From contig NZ_CP108088.1 of NCBI RefSeq assembly GCF_036192275.1, positions 3,783,501 through 3,847,500 of the forward strand: a DNA stretch of 64,000 nt, written 5' to 3'. Every line of letters starts with the position of its first letter. The first letter of the stretch is position 1. Shown here piece by piece: positions 35,389-42,958 of this stretch. Position numbers and translations under genes: made by a program. The notes under the pieces were generated by a model. It did not search any database and was not told the origin of the DNA. It saw nothing but the letters and a program-made list of their open reading frames with translations. The stretch is from Streptomyces sp. NBC_00250 (GTDB lineage Bacteria; Actinomycetota; Actinomycetes; Streptomycetales; Streptomycetaceae).

Positions 35389-36579
35389 TTAGCCGTTGCG
35401 GGTCTCCGGCTTCGCCGTGACGGTCGCCGCCGCCGCCTCCGGGACGGCCCCCGCCCGGACGAGCAGATCGGCGAGGCGGTCGGTGACCGCCTCCGGATGC
35501 TCCAGCATCACCAGATGGCCGGCGTCCGGGACGATGACCAGCTCCGCGTCCGGGAGCAGATCGGCGATGGCCTCGGTGTGGGAGCTGGGCGTCACCAGGT
35601 CGTTGTCCCCGGCGAGCGCGAGCACCGGCATGTCGCGGAAGACGGGCAGGGCGGCGGCCATGTCGTGCTCGGCGAAGGCCGGGTAGAAGGCGGCGACCAC
35701 GTCGATCGGGGTCGACTCGATCATCCGCTCGGCGAAGCGGGCGACCGCCGGGTCCACGTCCTTCGACGCGAACGAGTACTTCTTGATCAGCCCGGCGAAC
35801 AGGTCCGCCGTCGCCCGGCGGCCGCGCTCGACCAGCTCCGCCTGGGAGCCGAGCGCCCGGAGGACCCCCGGCAGGACCCGCCGGACGGCGTTGACGCCGG
35901 CGATCGGCAGCCCGTACGACACCTCGGCGAGGTTTCCGGCGGAGGTGCCGACGAACGCGACGCCGACGACCCGGTCACGGACGAACTCCGGGTACCGGTC
36001 CGCGAGCGCCATGACCGTCATGCCGCCCATCGAATGCCCGACCAGGACGAGCGGCCCCTCGGGGGCGGCGACGTCGAGGACGGCCTTGAGGTCGCGGCCC
36101 AGCCGGTCGATGCTGACGGGCACCCCGTCGGAGCCGGCCTGGGCGACGCCCTGACCCGACCGGCCGTGACTGCGCTGGTCCCAGTGGACGGTACGGACGA
36201 GACCGCGCAGCGCGGCCCGCTGGAAGTGCCAGGAATCCTGGTTGAGGCAGTAGCCGTGGCTGAAGACGACGGTGACGGGGGCGGGTTCCTTGCGCCCGAA
36301 GAGCCGGCGCCGGCGGGCGGGCGGAGCGTCGTCCTCGACCTCGTCGACCTCGTAGTACAGGACGGTCGAGTCGTCGGCGAGGGCCCGGCCGGGGGTCCCG
36401 CGCAGCCCGCCGTACGGGTCGGTGGCGTCGAGGGCGAGCCGCGCCTTCTGCCGTACGGAACGGCCCACGGTGAGCCGCTCGACGGCGACCCCGGCGGCGG
36501 CTCCGGCCGCGAGGACACCTATCGCGGCTCCGGCGAATCCGGCGCGCCGCCAGGTACCGGTGCTGCTGGACTCGCCCAT
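35389..36579 (-). CDS. Alpha/beta hydrolase
   Basis: 396 residues. An N-terminal membrane-spanning or signal-like segment (14-33, AGFAGAAIGVLAAGAAAG) and a linker precede an alpha/beta-hydrolase fold. Key features are the oxyanion-region motif SHGYCLNQDSWHFQ, the nucleophile elbow GHSMGG, Asp in LALAGDNDLVTP and His in IVPDAGHLVMLEHPE, so the catalytic triad is complete. It probably acts on a lipid or ester at the membrane; the substrate is unknown. Ten bases downstream of alr, eleven upstream of tsaE. Confidence 0.93.
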   Translation of the reverse strand: MGESSSTGTWRRAGFAGAAIGVLAAGAAAGVAVERLTVGRSVRQKARLALDATDPYGGLRGTPGRALADDSTVLYYEVDEVEDDAPPARRRRLFGRKEPAPVTVVFSHGYCLNQDSWHFQRAALRGLVRTVHWDQRSHGRSGQGVAQAGSDGVPVSIDRLGRDLKAVLDVAAPEGPLVLVGHSMGGMTVMALADRYPEFVRDRVVGVAFVGTSAGNLAEVSYGLPIAGVNAVRRVLPGVLRALGSQAELVERGRRATADLFAGLIKKYSFASKDVDPAVARFAERMIESTPIDVVAAFYPAFAEHDMAAALPVFRDMPVLALAGDNDLVTPSSHTEAIADLLPDAELVIVPDAGHLVMLEHPEAVTDRLADLLVRAGAVPEAAAATVTAKPETRNG

Positions 36580-36589
36580 GGGCCCCCCT

Positions 36590-37738
36590 CTATTCGCCCA
36601 GGTACACGCGCGGGACGCGCGCGCCGATCCGGGTGACGATCTCGTACGCGATGGTGTCGGCGGCCACCGCCCAGTCCTCGGCGGTCGGTTCGCCCCGGTC
36701 GCCGGGCCCGAAGAGCACGGCCTCGGTGCCCGGCGCGGGGACGTCCCCGCCCAGGTCGACGACGAACTGGTCCATGGCGACCCGCCCGGCGACGGTGCGG
36801 ACGGTGCCGTCGACGAGGACGGGGCCGCGGCCCGAGGCGTGCCGGGGAACGCCGTCGGCGTAGCCGAGCGGGACGAGACCGAGGGTCGTCTCCGCGCCGG
36901 TGACGTAGTGGTGGCCGTAGCTGACGCCGTGCCCGGCCGGGACCCGCTTCACGAGGGCGACGCTCGCCTTGAGCGACATCACCGGCCGGAGCCCCAGCTC
37001 GGCGGAGGTGCCGAGCTCGGGGCTCGGCGAAATGCCGTACATGGCGATACCGGGACGGACCAGGTCGAAGTGGGCCTCGGGGAGAGTGAGGGTGGCCGGC
37101 GAGTTGGCGATGTGCCGGACCTCGGGCCGGACGCCGGCCTTCTCGGCGTGGTCGAGCATCGAGCGGAAGACGTCGAGCTGGGCGGCGATGGAGGGGTGGT
37201 GGGGCTCGTCGGCGCACGCGAAGTGCGACCAGAGCCCGGTGACCTTGACGAGCCCGTCGGCCTCGGCCTTGAGCGCCGCCCCGACGAGCTCCGGCCAGTC
37301 GGCGGGCTGGCAGCCGTTGCGCCCGAGGCCGGTGTCGGCCTTGAGCTGTACGCGCGCGGTGCCGCCGGTCCTCCTGGCCGCCTCGACGACCTCCTCCAGG
37401 GCCCACATCCCGCTCACGGCCATGTCGAGACCGGCCTCGATGCCCTGGTCCCAGGGGTCGCCGGGGGTCCAGAGCCAGCACATGACGGGAACGTCCGTGA
37501 TCCCGGCGGCCCGCAGCGCGAGCGCCTCGTGCGGGGTGGCCGTGCCGAGCCAGTCCGCGCCCGCGTCCAGCGCGGCGCGGGCACAGCGCACCGCGCCGTG
37601 TCCGTACGCGTCGGCCTTGACCACGGCCATGATCCGGACGTGGGGGGCGACGCGGGCGCGCAGCGTGCGGACGTTCGCACGCAGCGCACCGAGGTCGATC
37701 TCGGCGCGGGCTCTGCGGGGCGGCGGTGTCTCAGTCAT
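36590..37738 (-). CDS. alr: Alanine racemase
   Basis: 382 residues. PLP enzyme making D-alanine for peptidoglycan. The PLP lysine is Lys41 in VVKADAYGHGAV. The C-terminal beta-domain has the catalytic tyrosine region VSYGHHYVT and AGRVAMDQFVVDLG. Length and motifs are normal. It lies 20 bases after the L,D-transpeptidase stop on the same strand and is followed closely by the hydrolase and tsaE. Confidence 0.97.
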   Translation of the reverse strand: MTETPPPRRARAEIDLGALRANVRTLRARVAPHVRIMAVVKADAYGHGAVRCARAALDAGADWLGTATPHEALALRAAGITDVPVMCWLWTPGDPWDQGIEAGLDMAVSGMWALEEVVEAARRTGGTARVQLKADTGLGRNGCQPADWPELVGAALKAEADGLVKVTGLWSHFACADEPHHPSIAAQLDVFRSMLDHAEKAGVRPEVRHIANSPATLTLPEAHFDLVRPGIAMYGISPSPELGTSAELGLRPVMSLKASVALVKRVPAGHGVSYGHHYVTGAETTLGLVPLGYADGVPRHASGRGPVLVDGTVRTVAGRVAMDQFVVDLGGDVPAPGTEAVLFGPGDRGEPTAEDWAVAADTIAYEIVTRIGARVPRVYLGE

Positions 37739-37758
37739 CGCGCCCAGTCTCTCAGGTG

Positions 37759-38613
37759 TCAGCTGCCGGGCCGCTTTCCCCAGATGTAGACCCGGTCACC
37801 CTTGCGCAGGACGTCCCAGAGTTTCCGGGCGTGGGCGTAGCCGAGATTGACGCAGCCGCGGCTGCCGGTGGGCGTGGCGAGCTGCCCGTAGACGGCGTGG
37901 AAGGCCTGACCGCCGCTGAAGAACTGGGAGTAGGGCATGGGGGTGTTGTAGATGGAGGACCAGTGGTCCTTGTGACGCCAGTAGACGGAGTGCCACCCGG
38001 TACGGGTCGCATACCCCGCCCGGCCACTCCGCATGGTGACGACGGGGAAGGTGACCTTCTTGTCCTTCCGGACCCACATGAGCTGCCGATCGAGATCGAC
38101 GCAGGCCACGGCGTACTTCTTCACGGGACAGCGCCGCCCCGGGTCGAGGTTCTTCCGGGCGGCGAGCAGTTCGGCCCGCGCCCAGGTGACGGGCCCGGCG
38201 TACCCGTTGGCGGGCTTGATCTTCTCCCGGACCTGGAAGGCGCGGATGGCCCGGCAGTCGGCGGCGGACTGCCTGCCGTCGACCTTCAGCTTGAGCAGCC
38301 GCTCGACCTTCCGCTGATGGGTCCCGGCGGCAGCGGTGCAGGAGGCGCCCACGACGCTCCGGGGCATGTACTCGATCGACTCGTCGGCATCCCCCTCGGG
38401 CGCGGGCACGGGCACGTCACCCTCGGGCTGCAGGGGTGGCAGCACCTGATCGGGCGTATCCATCGGGTACTCGGGCCGCCCACCTCCGACGACACCCGGC
38501 ACGAGCACGTCCCCGGACGGCTCGGGCACCTCGGCGAACGCCCCGGCCCCGGGAGCGAGCAGGCCCACAAGAAGCAACGACAACAACACGCAACGCCTTC
38601 TCCGTCTGATCAC
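37759..38613 (-). CDS. Exported L,D-transpeptidase
   Basis: 284 residues from the GTG at 38613, chosen because a classic Arg-rich signal peptide starts there (IRRRRRCVLLSLLLVGLL). A Pro-rich linker is followed by a peptidoglycan-binding-like helical region (about 115-180), then a YkuD domain with SRGCVNL holding the catalytic Cys254 and an upstream His in FHAVYGQLATPTG. It makes 3-3 crosslinks in peptidoglycan or attaches surface structures. It precedes alr, another wall gene. Confidence 0.9.
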   Translation of the reverse strand: MIRRRRRCVLLSLLLVGLLAPGAGAFAEVPEPSGDVLVPGVVGGGRPEYPMDTPDQVLPPLQPEGDVPVPAPEGDADESIEYMPRSVVGASCTAAAGTHQRKVERLLKLKVDGRQSAADCRAIRAFQVREKIKPANGYAGPVTWARAELLAARKNLDPGRRCPVKKYAVACVDLDRQLMWVRKDKKVTFPVVTMRSGRAGYATRTGWHSVYWRHKDHWSSIYNTPMPYSQFFSGGQAFHAVYGQLATPTGSRGCVNLGYAHARKLWDVLRKGDRVYIWGKRPGS

Positions 38614-38770
38614 CCACCCACCCAATCCCCGAGCGGACGAGGCAGCGCGCCGAGAGAGGCGGGCGGGGCAACGGGTTGGGCCGAGTGGGGGTGGTGACGG
38701 GGCGGGGCCGTGGACGAGACCCGGGGCGCGGCCGCATGGCGGATCCCGCCCCGGCACGGTTGTCCGAAGG

Positions 38771-38830
38771 GACGGGGCGAGGTGGGATGAGGTGGGATGA
38801 GGTGGGGCGAGCTGGGGTCAGGTGGGGTCA
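38771..38830. repeat. Six in-register 10-bp tandem repeats
   Basis: Consensus GGTGGGATGA: units at 38771, 38781, 38791, 38801, 38811 and 38821, two of them identical. They lie just past the end of nnr, in the 235-bp gap before the L,D-transpeptidase gene. The period matches one helical turn. The rest of the gap (38614-38770) shows nothing else. Confidence 0.8.
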
Positions 38831-38848
38831 GGGGAATCCGGGCCGCCC

Positions 38849-40297
38849 CTACGGCCCCGCCGTCACATCCCGCCACGCACCACCCAACGCCCCCGCCACC
38901 TCCCCCGCCGTGACCGGCCCCCGCCCCTCCGACACCCGCCGCGCCGCCAGCCCGTGCAGGTACGCCGCGCACGACGCCGCGTCCACCGGGCGCAGCCCCG
39001 CCGCGAGCAGCGACCCCGCGAGCCCCGACAGGACGTCGCCGCTTCCCGCGGTCGCCAGCCACCCCGTCCCCGTCGGGTTCACCCGCACCGCGCCACCCTC
39101 CGGCCCCGCCCCGCACACCAGCGTCGTCGAGCCCTTGAGCAGCACCGTCGCCCCGAACCGCCCCGCCAGTTCCCGTACGGCGGCGAGCCGTCCCGCCTCG
39201 ACTTCCTCCCGGGAGGCGCCCAGCAGCGCCGCCGCCTCCCCCGCGTGCGGGGTGAGCAGGGTCGGCGCGCTGCGGGCCCGTACGAGCGAAGGGTCGAGGC
39301 CCCGCAGCCCGTCCGCGTCCACGAGCACCGGCACGTCCGAGGCGAGGACCTCCGCGACGCCCGGGTCGTCGCCGAGGCCGGGCCCGACCACCCAGGCCTG
39401 CACCCGCCCGGCGCGGTCCGGCGGCCCCGCGTGGACGAGCGTCTCCGGGTGCCGCGCGATCACGGCGTCGGCCGCGGGTCCGACGTACCGCACCGCCCCG
39501 GCCCCGCCCCGCAGCGCACCCTCGACGGCGAGGACCGCCGCCCCCGGATACCGCGCGGATCCGGCCACCACCCCCAGCACCCCGCGCCGGTACTTGTCGC
39601 TCTCGGCGCCCGGTACGGGCAGCAGCCGCGCCACGTCCTGGTGCTGGAGCGCCTCCAGGTCGGGCACGCCCGGCAGTTCGTCGCCGAGCCCGATGTCGAC
39701 GAGCCGCAGCGCGCCCGCGTACGACCGGGCCGGGTCGACGAGCAGTCCGGGCTTGTACGTCCCGAAGGTCACCGTCACGTCCGCCCGCAGCGCCTCGCCC
39801 GCCACCTCCCCCGTGTCCGCGTCGACGCCGCTGGGCAGGTCGACGGCGACGACGACGGCGTCGGAGCCGCGTGCGGCCCGGGCGACGGGCACGGCGGCGG
39901 GCCGGAGCCCGCCGCGCCCGCCGATGCCGGTGATGCCGTCGAGGACGAGGTCGGCGGTGGCGAGCGGTTCGAACGGGTCGTCGGCCTCGACGCGGCCTCC
40001 CGCCGCCCGCAGCGCCGCGAGCCCGCCCTCGTGGGCGCGGTCGCCGAGCAGGACGGCGGTGACTCCGGCGCCGCGCCGGGCGAGCCGGGCTCCGGCGTAG
40101 AGGGCGTCGCCGCCGTTGTCGCCGCTGCCGACGAGGAGGACGACCCTGGCGCCGTACACCCGTCCCTTCCCGAGGAGGGAGAAGCAGGCGGTGGCGAGTC
40201 CGGCGGCGGCGCGCTGCATGAGCGCGCCTTCGGGCAGACGGGCCATGAGGGCGGTCTCGGCGGCCCGTACGGTCTCCACGCGGTAAGCGGTACGCAT
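38849..40297 (-). CDS. nnr: Bifunctional NAD(P)H-hydrate epimerase / ADP-dependent dehydratase
   Basis: 482 residues. Repairs hydrated NAD(P)H. The N-terminal YjeF_N epimerase domain (1-210) has VVLLVGSGDNGGDALYAG and VAVDLPSGVDADTGE. The C-terminal ribokinase-like dehydratase domain has VLTPHAGEAAALLG-like sequence (LLTPHAGEAAALLG), VLLKGSTTLV and the GTGWLATAGSGDVLSGLAG catalytic loop. The fusion is the usual bacterial form. The next gene upstream is on the opposite strand, under the iron box. Confidence 0.96.
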   Translation of the reverse strand: MRTAYRVETVRAAETALMARLPEGALMQRAAAGLATACFSLLGKGRVYGARVVLLVGSGDNGGDALYAGARLARRGAGVTAVLLGDRAHEGGLAALRAAGGRVEADDPFEPLATADLVLDGITGIGGRGGLRPAAVPVARAARGSDAVVVAVDLPSGVDADTGEVAGEALRADVTVTFGTYKPGLLVDPARSYAGALRLVDIGLGDELPGVPDLEALQHQDVARLLPVPGAESDKYRRGVLGVVAGSARYPGAAVLAVEGALRGGAGAVRYVGPAADAVIARHPETLVHAGPPDRAGRVQAWVVGPGLGDDPGVAEVLASDVPVLVDADGLRGLDPSLVRARSAPTLLTPHAGEAAALLGASREEVEAGRLAAVRELAGRFGATVLLKGSTTLVCGAGPEGGAVRVNPTGTGWLATAGSGDVLSGLAGSLLAAGLRPVDAASCAAYLHGLAARRVSEGRGPVTAGEVAGALGGAWRDVTAGP

Positions 40298-40343
40298 GGT
40301 CGCAGTCTGCCGCAGTCCCCAAGCCCCCGCTCGGGGGCGTGGG

Positions 40344-40373
40344 TTGACGCCCCCTCATCGATCAACTTAGGTT
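40344..40373 (+). promoter_or_regulatory. Promoter of the iron-controlled exported pair
   Basis: -35 TTGACG (40344-40349) and -10 TAGGTT (40368-40373), spacer 18 bases, 41 bases upstream of the ATG at 40414. The -10 is embedded in the iron box, so a bound repressor would block initiation. Confidence 0.7.
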
Positions 40374-40385
40374 TGCCTTACCTAA
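40367..40385 (+). promoter_or_regulatory. Iron box (DmdR/DtxR-type operator)
   Basis: TTAGGTTTGCCTTACCTAA, 16 of 19 matching TTAGGTTAGGCTCACCTAA, with both TTAGGT/ACCTAA ends intact. It overlaps the -10 of the promoter at 40344-40373. Confidence 0.82.
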
Positions 40386-40413
40386 GTAACCGCTCGGGAA
40401 GGCCCTCTTCGCC

Positions 40414-40971
40414 ATGCGCACCGTCACCCGCTCCGCCCTCACCCTCGCCTCCGCCGCCGCCCTCACCCTCGGCCTCGCCTCCACGGCCTCCGCCGCCACC
40501 GCGAACCGCACCGTCACCGACGGCACCCGCACCTACAACCTCTCCCTCACCGCCCCGAACACCGCCTCCGCCGCCGGCACCAACGTCACCGTGACCGGCT
40601 CCGGCTACAACCCCGACCAGGGGGTCTACGTGGGCCTCTGTGCGATACCCGCGGGGGTGAACACCGCCGACCCCAGCACCTGGAACAGCAAGCCCACCCC
40701 CTGCCTCGGCGGCCAGGACGAGACCGGCACGACCGGCGCCTCCCACTGGGTGAACAGCGACTGGTACTGGATGTCCCCGTCGAACTCCTCCCCGTTCACG
40801 GAGTCCGGCGGCCTCGGCTCCTTCTCCGTCCAGATCCACGTCAAGGCGAAGCTCTCCGACACCGTCACCTGCGGCCAGTCGGGTGTGACCTGCGCGATCG
40901 TCACCCGCGCGGACCACTTCGACAGCTCCGACCGGAAGTACGACGTGTACGTGCCGGTGACCTTCCAGTGA
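40414..40971 (+). CDS. Secreted Ig-like (neocarzinostatin-like) protein under an iron box
   Basis: 185 residues. A clear Sec signal peptide (LTLASAAALTLGLAST) is cleaved near residue 28 after ASA. The mature part looks like a single Ig-like beta-sandwich: VTVTGSGYNPDQGVYVGLCA and two likely disulfides, one joining GLCA with PTPC and one inside TCGQSGVTC. That cysteine layout recalls neocarzinostatin apoproteins; binding of a small ligand such as a chelate or haem is conceivable but unproven. The stop overlaps the next start (GTGA), so the two are co-translated. Repressed by iron if the operator works. Confidence 0.82.
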   Translation: MRTVTRSALTLASAAALTLGLASTASAATANRTVTDGTRTYNLSLTAPNTASAAGTNVTVTGSGYNPDQGVYVGLCAIPAGVNTADPSTWNSKPTPCLGGQDETGTTGASHWVNSDWYWMSPSNSSPFTESGGLGSFSVQIHVKAKLSDTVTCGQSGVTCAIVTRADHFDSSDRKYDVYVPVTFQ

Positions 40972-42443
40972 GAACCGCCCTCCTGACGACGGCCGCCGTG
41001 CTCGCCCTCACGGGCACGGCGGCCGTGCGGGCCACCACCCCGCCCCCCGCTCCGTTCCACGAGAACCTGCGCACGATCACCCCGGCCACCGGCAGCGCCC
41101 TGGACGCCGAGGTCGACCCGGTCACGGACCGGCTGTACGTCAGCAGCAGCGACGGCACGGCCCACCGCCTCACGGTGTACGACACGGCCACCGGCGCCCC
41201 GGTCGGAGACCCGGTCGAACTCCCGGCCCCGGCCACGGTGATGGCCCTCGGCGCCCCCGGCACCCTCTACCTCGGCCTGTCCACCCGCATCGCCGTCTAC
41301 GACACCGCGAGCCGCACCGTCGCCGACCACCGGCTGCCCGTCGAGGGCAGCGTGAGCCTCCTCGCCGCCGACCCGGGGCAGGGACGGCTGTACGTCGGCA
41401 ACCAGGCCGCCAGATCCGTCACCGTCTACGACACCGGGACCGGTACGGCCGTCGGCGCGCCCGTCGTCCTCCCCTTCCACCCGGCCGGACTCGCCGTGGA
41501 CCCCACCGGCCACACGGGGTACGCGACCTACGTCGGCGGCGCCGTCGAGAACGGCTCCGTCGTCTACCGGAACATCCTCAACGCCGTCGACGGCACCACC
41601 GGCCGCCTCACCGGCACCGTCAGCCTGGGCACGACCGCCCTCGGCAGCATGGGAGTCACCGTCGACCCCGCCGACCGCACGGGATACGTGGCCAACCTCG
41701 CCGCCGGTACGGTCTCGGTCGTCGACCTGGCCGAACTGAAGGTCACCGGCAGCCTCGCCGTCGACGGCAACCCGAAGGCCCTCGCGTACGACCCGGGGAC
41801 CACGACCCTGTACGCGGCCCGGACCGGCGCCTCGTCCGTAGCGGTCGTCGACCCGGGATCGGGCACGGTGACGGAGACCGTCGCGACGGGCGAACGCCCG
41901 GCGGCACTGGCCCTGGACCCGACGGACCACACGCTCTTCACGGTGGCGGGCGGCGCGGTGACCCAGACGGTACGGAAGACCCCGACGCCGCCGGAGCCGA
42001 CACCGACCCAGGAGCCGACGAGCCCGACCACGGGACCGACGGACCCGACACCCACCGCGACCACGACCACGCCGGTGCCCCCGACCCAGGAGCCGACGGA
42101 CCCGGCTCCGAGCCCGACGGACACGTCACCGACACCCACACCCACCTCGACGTCCGTCGCACCGGCGACGACCGCCCCGACCCCGACGGACCCGGCTTCG
42201 CCGGACTCGACGTCGCCGGCCCCCACCTCGGGAGGCACCACCGGCGACGGCGACAGCCCGGGAGGCACCGGCACCGGCCCGATCACCACCGACGGCACCA
42301 GCCCCACCGGCGGCCTCGCCGCCACCGGCAGCCGCACCCTCCCCCTCGCCCTCACCGCGGCGAGCCTCGCCGCCCTGGGCGGCACGGCCCTGGTCCTGAC
42401 CCGCCGCCGCGCGGCACAGGCGGAAGCGGCCACCACCCCCTAG
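40968..42443 (+). CDS. Surface beta-propeller protein with LAATG sorting signal, iron-box operon
   Basis: 491 residues from GTG at 40968. Signal peptide (1-22). Residues 35-330 are repeats of the YVTN beta-propeller type (GRLYVGNQAARSVTVYDT, RTGYVANLAAGTVSVVD, TTLYAARTGASSVAVVDPG). Residues 335-440 are a Thr/Pro/Ser-rich wall-spanning linker. The C-terminus is a sorting signal: LAATG, a hydrophobic helix, then RRRAA. LAXTG is the motif used by class E sortases in Streptomyces, so the protein is probably anchored to the cell wall. Translationally coupled to the exported protein upstream. No sortase or permease gene is adjacent. Confidence 0.87.
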   Translation: MRTALLTTAAVLALTGTAAVRATTPPPAPFHENLRTITPATGSALDAEVDPVTDRLYVSSSDGTAHRLTVYDTATGAPVGDPVELPAPATVMALGAPGTLYLGLSTRIAVYDTASRTVADHRLPVEGSVSLLAADPGQGRLYVGNQAARSVTVYDTGTGTAVGAPVVLPFHPAGLAVDPTGHTGYATYVGGAVENGSVVYRNILNAVDGTTGRLTGTVSLGTTALGSMGVTVDPADRTGYVANLAAGTVSVVDLAELKVTGSLAVDGNPKALAYDPGTTTLYAARTGASSVAVVDPGSGTVTETVATGERPAALALDPTDHTLFTVAGGAVTQTVRKTPTPPEPTPTQEPTSPTTGPTDPTPTATTTTPVPPTQEPTDPAPSPTDTSPTPTPTSTSVAPATTAPTPTDPASPDSTSPAPTSGGTTGDGDSPGGTGTGPITTDGTSPTGGLAATGSRTLPLALTAASLAALGGTALVLTRRRAAQAEAATTP

Positions 42444-42493
42444 ACGCGCGCGGCACTCACACCCGACGCCGGCCCTGGCAGTCGCGCGCACAC

Positions 42494-42534
42494 GACCACG
42501 GGCCCGACCGTTCCTAACGGCCGGGCCCGTGGTC
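42494..42534. terminator. Convergent terminator between surface protein gene and acpS
   Basis: A 13-bp perfect stem, GACCACGGGCCCG (42494-42506) with its complement (42522-42534), and an inner 5-bp CCGTT/AACGG stem. It lies between convergent genes. Confidence 0.85.
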
Positions 42535-42551
42535 CGTACGACTGCGGCGGC

Positions 42552-42920
42552 TCACGCCTCCGCGATCACCACCGCGGATGCCACCCCCGCGTCATGGCTC
42601 AGCGACACGTGCCAGTGCTTCACGCCCAGCTCCTCCGCCCGCGCCGCCACGGTCCCGCTCACCCGCAGCCGCGGCTGACCGGTGCCCTCGACGTACACCT
42701 CGGCGTCCGTCCAGTGCAGCCCGCCCGGCGCACCGAGCGCCTTGGCGAGGGCCTCCTTCGCGGCGAACCGCACCGCGAGGGAGGCGGGCCCACGCCGCTC
42801 GCCGCTGGGGAGCAGCAGCTCCCGTTCGACGAAGAGGCGCTGGAGGAGCCCCGGCGTCCTTTCGATCGACGCGGCGAACCGGTCGATCTCCGCCACGTCG
42901 ATCCCCACCCCAATGATCAT
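42552..42920 (-). CDS. acpS: Holo-[acyl-carrier-protein] synthase AcpS
   Basis: 122 residues. Transfers 4'-phosphopantetheine from CoA to acyl carrier proteins. Mg-binding [12 protein letters not shown] (4-15) and [13 protein letters not shown] (53-65) are intact, and the length is typical. Followed convergently by the terminator at 42494; upstream on the same strand is glmS, 38 bases away, so the two may be co-transcribed. Confidence 0.97.
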   Translation of the reverse strand: MIIGVGIDVAEIDRFAASIERTPGLLQRLFVERELLLPSGERRGPASLAVRFAAKEALAKALGAPGGLHWTDAEVYVEGTGQPRLRVSGTVAARAEELGVKHWHVSLSHDAGVASAVVIAEA

Positions 42921-42958
42921 CTGTTCACACTCACCGATTCACGCTCATCTGGACACAC

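Noticed and set aside
38771..38830. CRISPR array
   Set aside because: Repeats are contiguous decamers without spacers.
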